Assembly (NCBI GenBank): GCA_903858115.1
Contig: CAIOHR010000058.1
Span: forward strand, 167,303-231,302
DNA length: 64,000 bases
Origin: an uncultured Pirellula sp.
GTDB lineage: Bacteria > Planctomycetota > Planctomycetia > Pirellulales > Pirellulaceae
Direction of reading: 5' to 3'
Part shown: positions 1-10,512 of the stretch, in pieces
Numbering within the stretch: the stretch's first letter is position 1
Layout: each line of letters begins with the position of its first letter
The notes under the pieces: generated by a model
Database searches by the model: none
Seen by the model: the letters and a program-made list of their open reading frames with translations, nothing else
Told to the model about the DNA's origin: nothing
Translations under genes and position numbers: made by a program

Positions 1-1353
1 ATTGGTGCGCTAAGCTCCTTCGGACTAGGGTTGCCACAGTGGATGCAATCTCGTTCGCATGCGGTAGCTCCAATGATTGCGAATTCCAATAGTGCTTCCT
101 TTGGAAAAGCAAAATCATGTATCGTACTGTTCCTGCTGGGAGGTCCGCCGCAGCATGAAACATGGGATCCCAAGCCCGATGCTCCGAGCGAGGTTCGTGG
201 AGAGTTGGGTACGATTGCTTCGGCAACCCCTGGACTTCGTGTCGGCGCGTTGATGCCGATGACTGCCAAGCTTACCGATCGCATCGCAGTCCTTCGCGCG
301 ATGGCAACCGATGACAACGCGCATTCCTCCAGCGGTTACTGGATGTTGACGGGTTATCCTCATTCCCCGAAGAACAGCGAGAACGCGTTGCCCGGCGCAC
401 CGAATGATTGGCCCAGCACCGCCGCCGTCGTCAGGCACTTGAAGGGGGATGCAAAAAGTCTGCCAGGCTCCGTCCGATTGCCGGAAGAAATCTGGAACAC
501 CGGCAAAATTCTTTGGCCTGGTCAAGATGCAGGATGGCTTGGGGAACACGCTGACCCTTGGTTAGTGAATTGTGAACCTCACAAGAAAGATTTCAGAGTT
601 CCTACCATCGCATTGCCTGCGGATATGTCTACCGACCGATTGTTGGCCCGGAGATCGCTTCAGCAAAGCATGAATCGCAGTCTCGATGCGTTGCATGCCA
701 GTTCTTCGGCGCAACGTTGGGCGGCATGGCAGAGCAAAGCAATCGACCTACTTCAGAGCAATGCGGCGCAGCAAGCGTTTGCAATCGATCGAGAATCACC
801 AGAGACGCGCGAACGCTATGGCTCCAATCGCTTCGGTCAAAGTGTATTGATGGCTCGTCGGCTAGTAGAGGCTGGTGTATCGTTGGTTCAAGTGAATTGG
901 ACGCGCGGCGAAACGGACGAAGATGTTGCACCCGCTTGGGATACCCATGCCAAGAATACGCAGCGGCTGAAGAGTGCGTTGATGCCGCCGATGGATCAGG
1001 CGTACTCGGCATTGCTTGAGGATCTGGAGAAACGCGGCATGTTGGATGACACTTTAGTGGTTTGGATGGGTGAGTTTGGTAGGTCGCCCAAAATCAATGC
1101 GGCGGGTGGAAGAGACCACTGGGGGCATGTTTTCTCTGCGGCATTGGCCGGTGGTGGAGTTCAAGGTGGAGCCGTTTACGGCCAATCCGACAGGCAAGGA
1201 GGCTACCCACTCGAAGGCCGCGTCGAACCCCAAGACTTGACCGCTACGATCTATCATTGCTTGGGATACTCACCAGATACCGAGATTCGAGATCGATTCA
1301 ACCGACCGCTTGTGATCAGCAAAGGCCGTCCGATCCAACAGATTTTGACGTAA
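1..1353 (+). CDS. DUF1501 domain-containing protein, 5' end outside window
   Basis: Frame is open from base 1 (IGALSSFGLGLPQWM...), so the track start at 31 is probably not the true start. Motifs FLLGGPPQHETWDPKPDAPSEVRGELGTI and WMGEFGRSPKINAAGGRDHWGHVFSAALAGGG are typical of DUF1501. Confidence 0.9.
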   Translation: MGALSSFGLGLPQWMQSRSHAVAPMIANSNSASFGKAKSCIVLFLLGGPPQHETWDPKPDAPSEVRGELGTIASATPGLRVGALMPMTAKLTDRIAVLRAMATDDNAHSSSGYWMLTGYPHSPKNSENALPGAPNDWPSTAAVVRHLKGDAKSLPGSVRLPEEIWNTGKILWPGQDAGWLGEHADPWLVNCEPHKKDFRVPTIALPADMSTDRLLARRSLQQSMNRSLDALHASSSAQRWAAWQSKAIDLLQSNAAQQAFAIDRESPETRERYGSNRFGQSVLMARRLVEAGVSLVQVNWTRGETDEDVAPAWDTHAKNTQRLKSALMPPMDQAYSALLEDLEKRGMLDDTLVVWMGEFGRSPKINAAGGRDHWGHVFSAALAGGGVQGGAVYGQSDRQGGYPLEGRVEPQDLTATIYHCLGYSPDTEIRDRFNRPLVISKGRPIQQILT

Positions 1354-1753
1354 GACCGTTTTGGACCTTGGCCGGGTGGGCCATGCACCGCAAGGTGCAT
1401 ACGGATGACTGACCATGAGCGAACGTCTTCGACTGGGCACTAATACGAGCACGAAGATCCGAGGTGTTTTGATGCCGGCTTTGTGCCACAGGAACCTGGG
1501 AAATGAACCTTGCGCGACCAGTCGGACAAGCCGACTTGGGGGCGGTTTGCAACTTCTCGTACGCTGGCTAGCAGCTAACCGTACGCTCCAGTTGGGACGA
1601 GCCAACTGGGGGCGTGAAGGCAAGCTGCCGCATGTCGGACCGCGTTGCGACTTTCCCGATGACTTGGTCCTGGCCTTGTGGTAGAATGAATGCCCCACCA
1701 TCGCGGTTGTTGCTGCGGTTCCCATTCGCAATCCCACCAGAGAAGCTCTTCCG

Positions 1754-3136
1754 ATGCCTACCTTTCGAGACAAGGCGTTTCAGCCTTCCGTCCTGCAAGA
1801 TCGACGTCGTTTTCTGCAAGCGACTTCCGTTGGCAGTCTCGGTGTAGGAATCACGAGCAGCCTCACGCAGTCTGCGATGGCATCCGAGGTCCGAGCGAAA
1901 CCGGCCAAAGCATGTATCTTTATGTTCATGTGGGGCGGACCAAGTCAGTTGGATACGTTCGACCTAAAGCCCAACGCGCCGAGCGAAGTCCGTGGATCGT
2001 TTCAGCCGATCTCGACGCGTATTCCCGGGATGCAAATCTGCGAGCACTTTTCGAAACTCGCTCAACACACCGACAAAATTGCATTGATTCGATCGTTGAC
2101 GCACGACGACCCGGCTCACTTATCGAGCGGGCATGCAACAGTGACGGGACAATTAGCTCCAGTGCTCAATAGCGACGCCACGCCGCCTAGCGACAAAGAC
2201 TCGCCTCATATCGGAGCGCTCCTATCCAAGTTTCGTCCGAGCCAATTGGGCATGCCGACGTTTGTTACTTTGCCTTGGAAAGTGTTTCATCCCGCTGCAC
2301 CGGGGGGCGAAGCACCGGGGCAACATGGCGGTTGGTTGGGCTCGCGTCACGATGGGCTATTGCTAACCGGGGATCCGAATGCCAAAGATTGGAAGGCCGG
2401 CGCATTGACTCTTCCGTCGGACATGTCGGTGGAACGAATGCAAGCTCGCTATCAGCTTCTTCGCACACTCGATCGACAGCGCCCTAATGGTTCAAGCTCG
2501 ACGATGGGCCCGTTGGTTGATCATCAGTCGATTGCTTTTGAGTCGGTCACTTCGAGCCAAGTTCGGAATGCTTTCGATCTGTCGCGTGAACCCGATAAAA
2601 TTCGCGACCAATACGGCCGCAATATTCATGGTCAATCGGTATTGATGGCTCGTCGATTGGTCGAGCACGGGGTCCCTTTGGTGTCCGTCAATTGGCATAA
2701 CGATGGTCGCAATTTTTGGGATACGCACGGCAACAATTTCAATCGACTGAAAGATGACTTGATTCCTCCAGCAGATATGGCCCTCTCTGCATTGCTCGAA
2801 GATTTACAGCAGCGCGGCATGCTCGAAGAGACGTTGGTTGTGTGGGTTGGAGAGTTTGGACGCAAACCGCAGATCACGCCGAACAATGCGGGCCGAGAGC
2901 ATTGGCCTTATTGCTACAGCGGATTGATGGCAGGAGGTGGCATTCGCGGCGGTGTCGTCTATGGCGAGAGCGACGCGACCGCATCTTATCCGATCACGAA
3001 CCCGGTTAGCCCATTAGATTTTGGAACCACGATCGTGCATGCGTTGGGCATTCCAATCGATGCGAAGCTACACGATCGAGAGAACCGACCTCACAATGCC
3101 ACGTCTGGTAAAATCATTGAATCGTTATTTGGTTAG
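1754..3136 (+). CDS. DUF1501 domain-containing protein
   Basis: 460 aa; FMWGGPSQLDTFDLKPNAPSEVRG and VGEFGRKPQITPNNAGREHWPYCYSGLMAGGG; similar to its neighbours. Confidence 0.92.
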   Translation: MPTFRDKAFQPSVLQDRRRFLQATSVGSLGVGITSSLTQSAMASEVRAKPAKACIFMFMWGGPSQLDTFDLKPNAPSEVRGSFQPISTRIPGMQICEHFSKLAQHTDKIALIRSLTHDDPAHLSSGHATVTGQLAPVLNSDATPPSDKDSPHIGALLSKFRPSQLGMPTFVTLPWKVFHPAAPGGEAPGQHGGWLGSRHDGLLLTGDPNAKDWKAGALTLPSDMSVERMQARYQLLRTLDRQRPNGSSSTMGPLVDHQSIAFESVTSSQVRNAFDLSREPDKIRDQYGRNIHGQSVLMARRLVEHGVPLVSVNWHNDGRNFWDTHGNNFNRLKDDLIPPADMALSALLEDLQQRGMLEETLVVWVGEFGRKPQITPNNAGREHWPYCYSGLMAGGGIRGGVVYGESDATASYPITNPVSPLDFGTTIVHALGIPIDAKLHDRENRPHNATSGKIIESLFG

Positions 3137-3222
3137 CCAAGTGACTTAAACTGATTACGTAACTCCACCATGCATCTCCCACCCCTCGACAAAGCCTTTC
3201 CCTACTGAAGGATCACAACAAC

Positions 3223-4611
3223 ATGACTCAACCCAAGTATGGTTTCGATCGTCGAGGTTTTCTGCGAATGGGGATCGCGGGTGTCACGGGATCCACGTTG
3301 CCGATTTCGATCGCTCGCAGCGAGAACGCAAACAATGCAACCCAGACCGGCAAAGGCAAAGCGAAATCGGTTCTGCTCGTTTTGCTAAGTGGTGGACCTA
3401 GTCAATTGGATACGGTCGATCCGAAACCAGAAGCTCCAGCAGAGATTCGTGGTGAGTTTGGGACGATCGGCACGACGATACCTGGCGTCTCTATCTGTGA
3501 ACACTTGCCAAGAATGGCGAAGCAAACCGACAAATGGGCGTTGGTCCGAACGCTGGCGCACAGAGAGCACAACCATTTGCTCGCAACCCACATTGCGTTG
3601 ACAGGTCGCCCCTGTCCGATACCCCGTGGTGCAAGTGATTTGGATCGTGTCGAGACACGTAACGACTTTCCGAACTTGGCATCTGCCTTGAGCTACGTGC
3701 GACCACTTCAAAATGGAATACCCACGGGCGTTTCGTTGCCAAACTACTTGATCGAGGGACCATTGACTTGGCCTGGTCAGCATTCAGGCTTCCTCGGTCC
3801 CAAATTTGATCCGTGGCAAATCCAAGCGGATCCGAACGACAAGAATTTTCGGATGGATGCTCTCCAATTGCGAGAGGGTATAACATCCGATCGATTGTTG
3901 TCACGCAGAAAATTGCTGGATCAATTTCATAAGAATGGCAATCAACATTCCGGTCCCGAATCGATCTCGTTTCGAGAGCAACAACAATCGGCTTTCGATC
4001 TTCTCACGTCGGGCAAACTGGTAGACGCATTTGAGATCAACCGCGAGTCGGATGCGGTACGAGATCGCTACGGACGGAACAAATTCGGTCAGTCTTTGTT
4101 GCTATCTCGCAGACTCGTGGAAGCAGGAGTTCCGATCGTTCAGGCGACGATGGGGATTGTGCAAACATGGGATACGCACACCGACAATTGGGGCAAGCTG
4201 AAGAACAAACTACTTCCGCAACTCGATCAAGGGTTGGAGGCATTGATGGAAGATCTTTCAGCCTCCGGGTTGTTGGATCAGACTCTTGTGGTCGTGATGG
4301 GAGAGTTTGGCCGTACTCCCAAAATCTCAACATTGCCAGGGGAAACGTTGCCAGGCCGAGACCATTGGGCTCATGCTTACTCGGGGCTCTTTGCAGGTGC
4401 AGGGGTCATGGGGGGACAAGTGATCGGTCAAACTGATGCTAGGGCTGCGTATCCTGTCACTCGTTCGTGGTCTCCTGCCGATATCTGTTCGACATTGTTC
4501 AATGCATTGGGCGTAGAACATGATGTCACGATTTACGACCCGCTTCAACGACCGCATCATCTGTTGAACGGTTCGATTATTCATCCATTGTACACGGGGC
4601 GAAGCTCATGA
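3223..4611 (+). CDS. DUF1501 domain-containing protein
   Basis: 462 aa; LLSGGPSQLDTVDPKPEAPAEIRGEFGTI, MGEFGRTPKISTLPGETLPGRDHWAHAYS; stop overlaps the next start (ATGA). Confidence 0.92.
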   Translation: MTQPKYGFDRRGFLRMGIAGVTGSTLPISIARSENANNATQTGKGKAKSVLLVLLSGGPSQLDTVDPKPEAPAEIRGEFGTIGTTIPGVSICEHLPRMAKQTDKWALVRTLAHREHNHLLATHIALTGRPCPIPRGASDLDRVETRNDFPNLASALSYVRPLQNGIPTGVSLPNYLIEGPLTWPGQHSGFLGPKFDPWQIQADPNDKNFRMDALQLREGITSDRLLSRRKLLDQFHKNGNQHSGPESISFREQQQSAFDLLTSGKLVDAFEINRESDAVRDRYGRNKFGQSLLLSRRLVEAGVPIVQATMGIVQTWDTHTDNWGKLKNKLLPQLDQGLEALMEDLSASGLLDQTLVVVMGEFGRTPKISTLPGETLPGRDHWAHAYSGLFAGAGVMGGQVIGQTDARAAYPVTRSWSPADICSTLFNALGVEHDVTIYDPLQRPHHLLNGSIIHPLYTGRSS

Positions 4612-7600
4612 ACGATTTGAACATTTCAGCAGCATCGCTCAAACTCCGGCAAGTACCGCCGCAAGGGTTACGACGTAACGCGATGTTCGCTTGTGTTGTC
4701 GTATTGCTATTGAGTTCGCAAACTGCATTCGTGTCTCGTGTGTCCGCCCAATCGATCACAGCATTACAACCTACCTCGTGTCAACCTGGTGTTCCGGCCA
4801 AGTTGAAGATTCGCGGGAGCAAACTGCCCAACGATTTACGAGTAGTCTCGCATCGTAAAGAGGTAAAGGTCGCCATCGAAAAAGGGAGCGATACCGAAGC
4901 GACACTTGTGGTCGAAGTCCCGAGCGATACAAAACCTGGTCCCTTGGGATTATGGTTTGCAACTGCTAGTGGGCCGTTGACCAGCAAGGTAGTGTTGATC
5001 GATGAGCTGGCGACGGTGATCGATAATGGCAACAACCACTCGGTAGCAACAGCTCAGTCCGTGAACACACTCAGCGCGGTGGATGGCTCCAGCGATGGCA
5101 CGAAATCGGACCACTATCGATTTCACGTCGAAGCGGGACAACGGGTTGCGTTCGAGGTTCTCACACAAGCGATTCATTCCAAAATGGATCCGATGGTGAG
5201 ATTGCTTCACCCCGATGGTCGCGTATTGCATGTGGCGGATGATGATTCGATCGGACCAGATTGTCGATTTAGTTATACGTTTGCGGAATCAGGCGATTAC
5301 ATCCTGCAAGTGGGGGAGAGCCACTATGTTGCGGGAGGCGAGTATCATCTACGGATCGGCGACTTCCCTATTGTTCATCACGCTTTTCCGTTGGCAGTTC
5401 GCCAGGGAGAGAGTGTCAAGGTCGGCTTTACCGGTCCTGATGCATCGTCGGTTGTTGCCTCAGAGGTTGCGTCCCACTCTTCAACGAATACATCTTCGTC
5501 GAATAGTCAATTCTTGAATGTTCCCTCGCGATTTGCCGATGGCCGATCTGCTTCTTGGGGAACGATTGTCGCTAGCCCGTTTCCGCAACATATGGAATCG
5601 GTTGCGGTAAACTCTGCAGAGAAACAGAATACCGAATTGGCTAAGCAAGTCATTGATGTGCCGATGGGAATCAGCGGTCGATTGGAACATCAAGGGGAAC
5701 GGGACAGCTATTGGTTGCGAGGTACGAAAGGGCAAGTGTTGCGATTCGCCTCTCGGACACGAAGCTTGGGTTGCGCCACGATGTTGCAAATGTCGCTATG
5801 GAGTTCTGCTGGTGCGAAGCTTGCGGAGACACCTGTCAACGAATCGGATGAATGGAGCTTTGATGCTACGCTTCCGGAGGATGGCGAGTATCGACTGGAG
5901 GTAGGTGACTTACTGAAGCGAGGTGGAACGGAGTATGGTTATTGGGTTGAAGTGATTCCTTCAGGTGGTTTTTCCATCGCGATCAAGGCGGATGCCAAAG
6001 GAAGGCAAGCCTTTCCGATCGAAGAGTCCACGGGTGGGTGTGTTGTGGACTTGCAGATCGCACGCTTCGGATACGAAGGAGAGATCGAACTCAGTTTAGG
6101 TGAGGGAGTCGATGGTCTTAGACTATTGAACCCTCGCATTGCGAAGGGAGCAAAACAACATCGTGCGATCATCCTTGTCCAAGAAGGTTGGAAGCATGGT
6201 GATTTTCAATTATTGCAATTGCGAGGCCATGCGGTTGGTAACGAGAGAATCGCTTGCGAAGTTTCGAGCGCGGCACTTCGACGGGTTCTCGAACCTCATG
6301 TCCTGAGTCCTGAAAAATTTGCGGACGGGCTTCTGACGATGGCGGGCACGAACAAATCGCCGAGTGTGTTTGAGATTGTTCCAACCAGCAAAATCTTGTT
6401 GGACCGAGCTGCCAAAACGCATGAAGCCACGGTTCAAGTAAAGCGATTGAGCAAAGACTTCAAGGCGGGCGTGTCGCTTGACGGAAGCCAGCTTGCACCA
6501 GGTTGGAGTTTGGCTACTAAGGCCGAAAAAGATACTCTCAGTCTGACAATCACTCGGCCTGAAGGGGACACCAAACAATCGAATCGTGAACAGTCACATT
6601 TACCAATCCTCGCCTATACAGAGCTACCGGATCGTGTTCGCTGGGAGACGATCTCATTGCCTGTGAATTGGATTGATCGACCTGCCAAGTTAGAAGTTTT
6701 TCCTTCGACAATCGAGTTAGAAGGCCCCACTTCTCTGCAACAAATCGTGGTGACTGGATTTGATGCTGCGAACCAACCTCGCGATTGGACGCACGAAATC
6801 GCGGTCGTTTCAGCGAACCCTGCTATCGCCAAAGTTCAGAACAACAAAGTGTTCCCTGTCTCCAATGGAGCGACGGAGGTCATTGTCCAAATTGGAGAAA
6901 CCAAGCAAACGATCCCGGTCAAAGTTTCTAGCTTTGAAAAGAAACGCCCCGTTGCTTTTGAATCCGAAGTCCTCGTCGCGTTATCAAAGCAGGGTTGCAA
7001 TTCCGGTGCATGCCACGGTTCGCCAAGCGGAAAGGGAAGCTTCCGATTGTCGTTGCGCGCCTTTGATCGTGTTCTCGATGAGCTTACCATCATTCGCGAA
7101 GATTTTGGTCGACGGGTGAATCCGATCGAGCCCGATCAAAGCTTGTTGATGCTCAAGCCGATGATGAAAGTGACCCACGGTGGCGGTAAAGTTTTGAGCA
7201 AAGACGATGTCGCTTATAAGATCTTGCGAGATTGGATCGCAGAAGGATCCCATGCAGATCCGGCTGGCACTGCTCGTTGCGTGCGGCTTGAGGTTTATCC
7301 GAATACAAAGCGTGTTCTGAAACGGACGGCGGGGACGCAGCAAATTTCTGCAACGGCTCATTTCGCAGATGGAGTGAAAAGAGATGTGACACAGATTGTC
7401 TCCTTCGATAGCACCAATACCGAAGTTGCCACCGTCGATAAGAATGGTTTGGTCACTCCTCGTAATCGCGGCGAGACAGTTATTCTGGTTCGGTACTTGG
7501 AACACATCGAGTCTGTTCCGTTGATGTTTGTAGACGATGTGCCGGGTTTCGAATGGAGCCAACCCACATCGAAGAACTACATCGACGAATTGGTGAATGC

Positions 7601-9041
7601 CAAACTGAAGCAACTCCAATATTTGCCCGCCCCGACGTGTAGCGATTCTGCATTTTTGCGTCGCGTGTACATGGATGTGATCGGCATATTGCCTACGATT
7701 GATGAGACCAACGCATTCCTCGCAGATAGCAGTCCGGACAAACGGTCCAAGCTGATCGACAAACTATTGGAGCGCGAAGAGTATCCAAAGTACTGGGCAC
7801 TCAAATGGGGTGACTTGCTCAAGATGACGAGCAAGCTTGTGGGTGCTGATGGCGTCTACAAATACCACCGATGGGTCGAGGCTGCTATTCGATCGAATAT
7901 GCCATACGATCAGTTTGCTAAGGAATTATTGTCTGCCTCGGGTAGTACGCTTGCCAATCCGGCCGCTAATTTTTATCGAACCTCGACCGACATGAACGAG
8001 TGTGTCGAAACAGTTTCGCAAGTATTCTTGGGGGCCCGACTGCAATGTGCGAAATGCCACAACCATCCTTTTGAGCGATGGACTCAAGATAACTATTATG
8101 GTCTAGGTGCGTTCTTCAACCGGCTTCAACGAAAAACAAGCCAGCGACCTGGCGAAATGTTCGTCTGGACTGCAGCGACAGGTGAAGTGACTCAACCTCG
8201 TACGGGTGAAGTGATGAAACCGTGGCTCCCGCAAGTTGGAAGCATTGAATCGAAGGGAGACGAAGATCGACGTTCCGCATTTGTGTCGTGGTTGGTAGAT
8301 GTAAAGAATCCTTACTTTGCCAAAATCGAAGCCAATCGGATCTGGAGCCAATTGTTCTCGCGCGGCATCGTCGATCCCATCGACGACTTCCGCGATTCCA
8401 ATCCTCCCTCGAATGAGTCATTGCTCGAAGCGTTGGCGAAAGACTTTGTGGAAAGTGGATTCGATCGCAAACACTTGATGAAAAGGATTCTTAACAGCGC
8501 GACATATCAAGCGAGCAGTGATACGAATACTTGGAACGAGAATGACAAGATGTACTTCTCGCATCAATCACCTCGAATGCATAGCGCGGAGCAGATTTTG
8601 GATGCTATCAATCACGTGACAGGATTGAGCCAAACGTTTGCGGGGCTTCCTGCCGATATGAAGGCGACCCACTTGCCAGCACCGGATGTTGCGAAGAATG
8701 CCTTTTTGAAGGTCTTTGGCCAACCGGAACGAAGCACTGTTTGCGCATGCGAACGTGCGGAGGATTCAAACCTCGGCATGGCCATCGAGCTCTTTAATGG
8801 GCCGCTTGTTTATGAAAAGCTTCGCGATGCCAACAATCGTTTTCGTAAATCGCATGCGGCAGGTCGTTCGCCTCAGGAAGTGATTCGCGAACTGTATCTA
8901 GCTGCATTGTGCCGGCAACCAACGGACGCGGAAATGGAAGCTTCGTTGCAACATTGTCAGACACGCGTTGATCTTGCGTCGGGCTTTGAAGACCTCTGTT
9001 GGGTTCTTTTGAATACCGATGAGTTCCTTTTTCAACATTGA
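4608..9041 (+). CDS. DUF1549/DUF1553 protein with N-terminal pre-peptidase-like and Big2-like domains
   Basis: 1477 aa; C-terminal RRVYMDVIGILPTIDETNAFLADSSPDKRSKLIDKLLEREEYPKYWALKWGDLLK and ARLQCAKCHNHPFERWTQDNYYGLGAFF are DUF1549/1553 hallmarks; QGCNSGACHGSPSGKGSF looks like a CxxCH cytochrome-type motif. Confidence 0.88.
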   Translation: MNDLNISAASLKLRQVPPQGLRRNAMFACVVVLLLSSQTAFVSRVSAQSITALQPTSCQPGVPAKLKIRGSKLPNDLRVVSHRKEVKVAIEKGSDTEATLVVEVPSDTKPGPLGLWFATASGPLTSKVVLIDELATVIDNGNNHSVATAQSVNTLSAVDGSSDGTKSDHYRFHVEAGQRVAFEVLTQAIHSKMDPMVRLLHPDGRVLHVADDDSIGPDCRFSYTFAESGDYILQVGESHYVAGGEYHLRIGDFPIVHHAFPLAVRQGESVKVGFTGPDASSVVASEVASHSSTNTSSSNSQFLNVPSRFADGRSASWGTIVASPFPQHMESVAVNSAEKQNTELAKQVIDVPMGISGRLEHQGERDSYWLRGTKGQVLRFASRTRSLGCATMLQMSLWSSAGAKLAETPVNESDEWSFDATLPEDGEYRLEVGDLLKRGGTEYGYWVEVIPSGGFSIAIKADAKGRQAFPIEESTGGCVVDLQIARFGYEGEIELSLGEGVDGLRLLNPRIAKGAKQHRAIILVQEGWKHGDFQLLQLRGHAVGNERIACEVSSAALRRVLEPHVLSPEKFADGLLTMAGTNKSPSVFEIVPTSKILLDRAAKTHEATVQVKRLSKDFKAGVSLDGSQLAPGWSLATKAEKDTLSLTITRPEGDTKQSNREQSHLPILAYTELPDRVRWETISLPVNWIDRPAKLEVFPSTIELEGPTSLQQIVVTGFDAANQPRDWTHEIAVVSANPAIAKVQNNKVFPVSNGATEVIVQIGETKQTIPVKVSSFEKKRPVAFESEVLVALSKQGCNSGACHGSPSGKGSFRLSLRAFDRVLDELTIIREDFGRRVNPIEPDQSLLMLKPMMKVTHGGGKVLSKDDVAYKILRDWIAEGSHADPAGTARCVRLEVYPNTKRVLKRTAGTQQISATAHFADGVKRDVTQIVSFDSTNTEVATVDKNGLVTPRNRGETVILVRYLEHIESVPLMFVDDVPGFEWSQPTSKNYIDELVNAKLKQLQYLPAPTCSDSAFLRRVYMDVIGILPTIDETNAFLADSSPDKRSKLIDKLLEREEYPKYWALKWGDLLKMTSKLVGADGVYKYHRWVEAAIRSNMPYDQFAKELLSASGSTLANPAANFYRTSTDMNECVETVSQVFLGARLQCAKCHNHPFERWTQDNYYGLGAFFNRLQRKTSQRPGEMFVWTAATGEVTQPRTGEVMKPWLPQVGSIESKGDEDRRSAFVSWLVDVKNPYFAKIEANRIWSQLFSRGIVDPIDDFRDSNPPSNESLLEALAKDFVESGFDRKHLMKRILNSATYQASSDTNTWNENDKMYFSHQSPRMHSAEQILDAINHVTGLSQTFAGLPADMKATHLPAPDVAKNAFLKVFGQPERSTVCACERAEDSNLGMAIELFNGPLVYEKLRDANNRFRKSHAAGRSPQEVIRELYLAALCRQPTDAEMEASLQHCQTRVDLASGFEDLCWVLLNTDEFLFQH

Positions 9042-9085
9042 TTTTGCACCCATGGCTTTCCGCTCGCGCGGGAGATTGATCTGAA

Positions 9086-10456
9086 TTGTCTAGATATTTT
9101 AAGATTGCCATCGCGTTGTCGCTGAGTTGCTTTGCAGGCATAGGCTTAGCGTCTGAAGGTCAGCCTGTCAGTTTCCGAAATCAGGTGGCAACCATTTTGC
9201 TGGAGAATTGTGTAGCTTGTCATGGTCCGAAGAAAGCCGAAGGAGGGTACCGGATCGATACGTTCGATGAGCTACAAAAGCCTGGCGATTCGGGGGTACT
9301 ACCGGTCGTTTCGAATCCCGTGGCATCGAGTGAATTGTTGCGTCGTATCGCTTCGAAGGACGAATCCGAGCGAATGCCTCCAGAAGCGGAGCCGTTGGCT
9401 AAACCGCAAATCGAACTCATCCAACGGTGGATTACAGAGGGTGCCAAGTTCGATGGAGACAAAGGAAATGTTTCTTTGAACATGGTGATACCACCTAGAG
9501 CTTATCCCGATCCTCCAGCGACCTATCCCTCGCCGGTACCGATCACGGCGATGGCTTTTTCTCCTGACGGGTCGCAATTGTTGGTGGGTGGGTATCACGA
9601 AGTCACCGTCTGGAGCACGGCCGCTGGAACTTTGACTCGACGGATCAAGAATGTTGGCCAGCGAGTGCATGCGATTGTCTTTTTGGCGGACCAAAAGACC
9701 ATCGCGATCGGTTGTGGCGAGCCAGGCAAGAATGGAGAAGTACGGTTGGTCGACTTCGAATCAGGGAATTTGAAAGGAGTGGTTGGCAGAACGAGCGATG
9801 TCGTTTTCGATGTTGCAGTGAGGCCGATAGCTCCGGTAACTGATGCGTCCAATCCGGTGGCTCCCGAGAACGAGATCGCGATCGCTGCGGCGGACGGGAT
9901 CATTCGTATCGTCAATACCGATACGATGGTAGAAACGCGAGCGATTGCGAATCATGCCGATTGGGTCACTGCTGTAGCGTGGAGCGACGACGGAGCTCGG
10001 CTTGCGTCGGCAAGTCGAGATAAATCGGCCAAAGTGTTTGACGCCAAAAGCGGCGAGTTGCTAGTCAGTTACCAAGGGCATGGAGCTGCCGTTCGCGGTA
10101 TCGCATTTCTTCCTGACGGGAAGCATTTGTTTTCAACTGGTTCCGACAAAAAGATGCACCGATGGGAGACGGAAGGTGCTAAGAAAGTGGCAGAAGTGCC
10201 AGTCGGTGGTGAAGCCTTCAAAATGGTACGCGGAGGTCCGTGGGTATTCGTACCCAGCGCGGACCAGCAACTAAGATCCATCACATGGAGCGACAACAAG
10301 GTAGCGCAAACAATGTCAGGCTACCAAGACTGGGTATTGTTGCCTGCATATCATGCCGGAACCAATATGATCGCGGGAGGGGCGAATAACGGCGAAGTTC
10401 GATTATGGAATGCGACCGATGGCAAGCTCGTCCGCCAATGGATCGCCAAGCCATAG
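9086..10456 (+). CDS. Planctomycete cytochrome C (PSCyt1-like) plus WD40 repeat protein
   Basis: 456 aa, TTG start; ENCVACHGPKKAEGGYRIDTFDELQKPGDSGV then WD40-like blocks (HADWVTAVAWSDDGARLASASRDKSAKVFDAKSGELL). Confidence 0.85.
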   Translation: MSRYFKIAIALSLSCFAGIGLASEGQPVSFRNQVATILLENCVACHGPKKAEGGYRIDTFDELQKPGDSGVLPVVSNPVASSELLRRIASKDESERMPPEAEPLAKPQIELIQRWITEGAKFDGDKGNVSLNMVIPPRAYPDPPATYPSPVPITAMAFSPDGSQLLVGGYHEVTVWSTAAGTLTRRIKNVGQRVHAIVFLADQKTIAIGCGEPGKNGEVRLVDFESGNLKGVVGRTSDVVFDVAVRPIAPVTDASNPVAPENEIAIAAADGIIRIVNTDTMVETRAIANHADWVTAVAWSDDGARLASASRDKSAKVFDAKSGELLVSYQGHGAAVRGIAFLPDGKHLFSTGSDKKMHRWETEGAKKVAEVPVGGEAFKMVRGGPWVFVPSADQQLRSITWSDNKVAQTMSGYQDWVLLPAYHAGTNMIAGGANNGEVRLWNATDGKLVRQWIAKP

Positions 10457-10512
10457 TCGTGTATAGCTCGGCCGATCCGCCTACGCCTTATCTTGCCGAT
10501 GTTCCTAAACCC

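Noticed and set aside
1415-2172. ORFs 1415..1684, 1614..1847, 1690..2172
   Set aside because: Overlap the intergenic hairpins or the DUF1501 gene in another frame; composition not protein-like.
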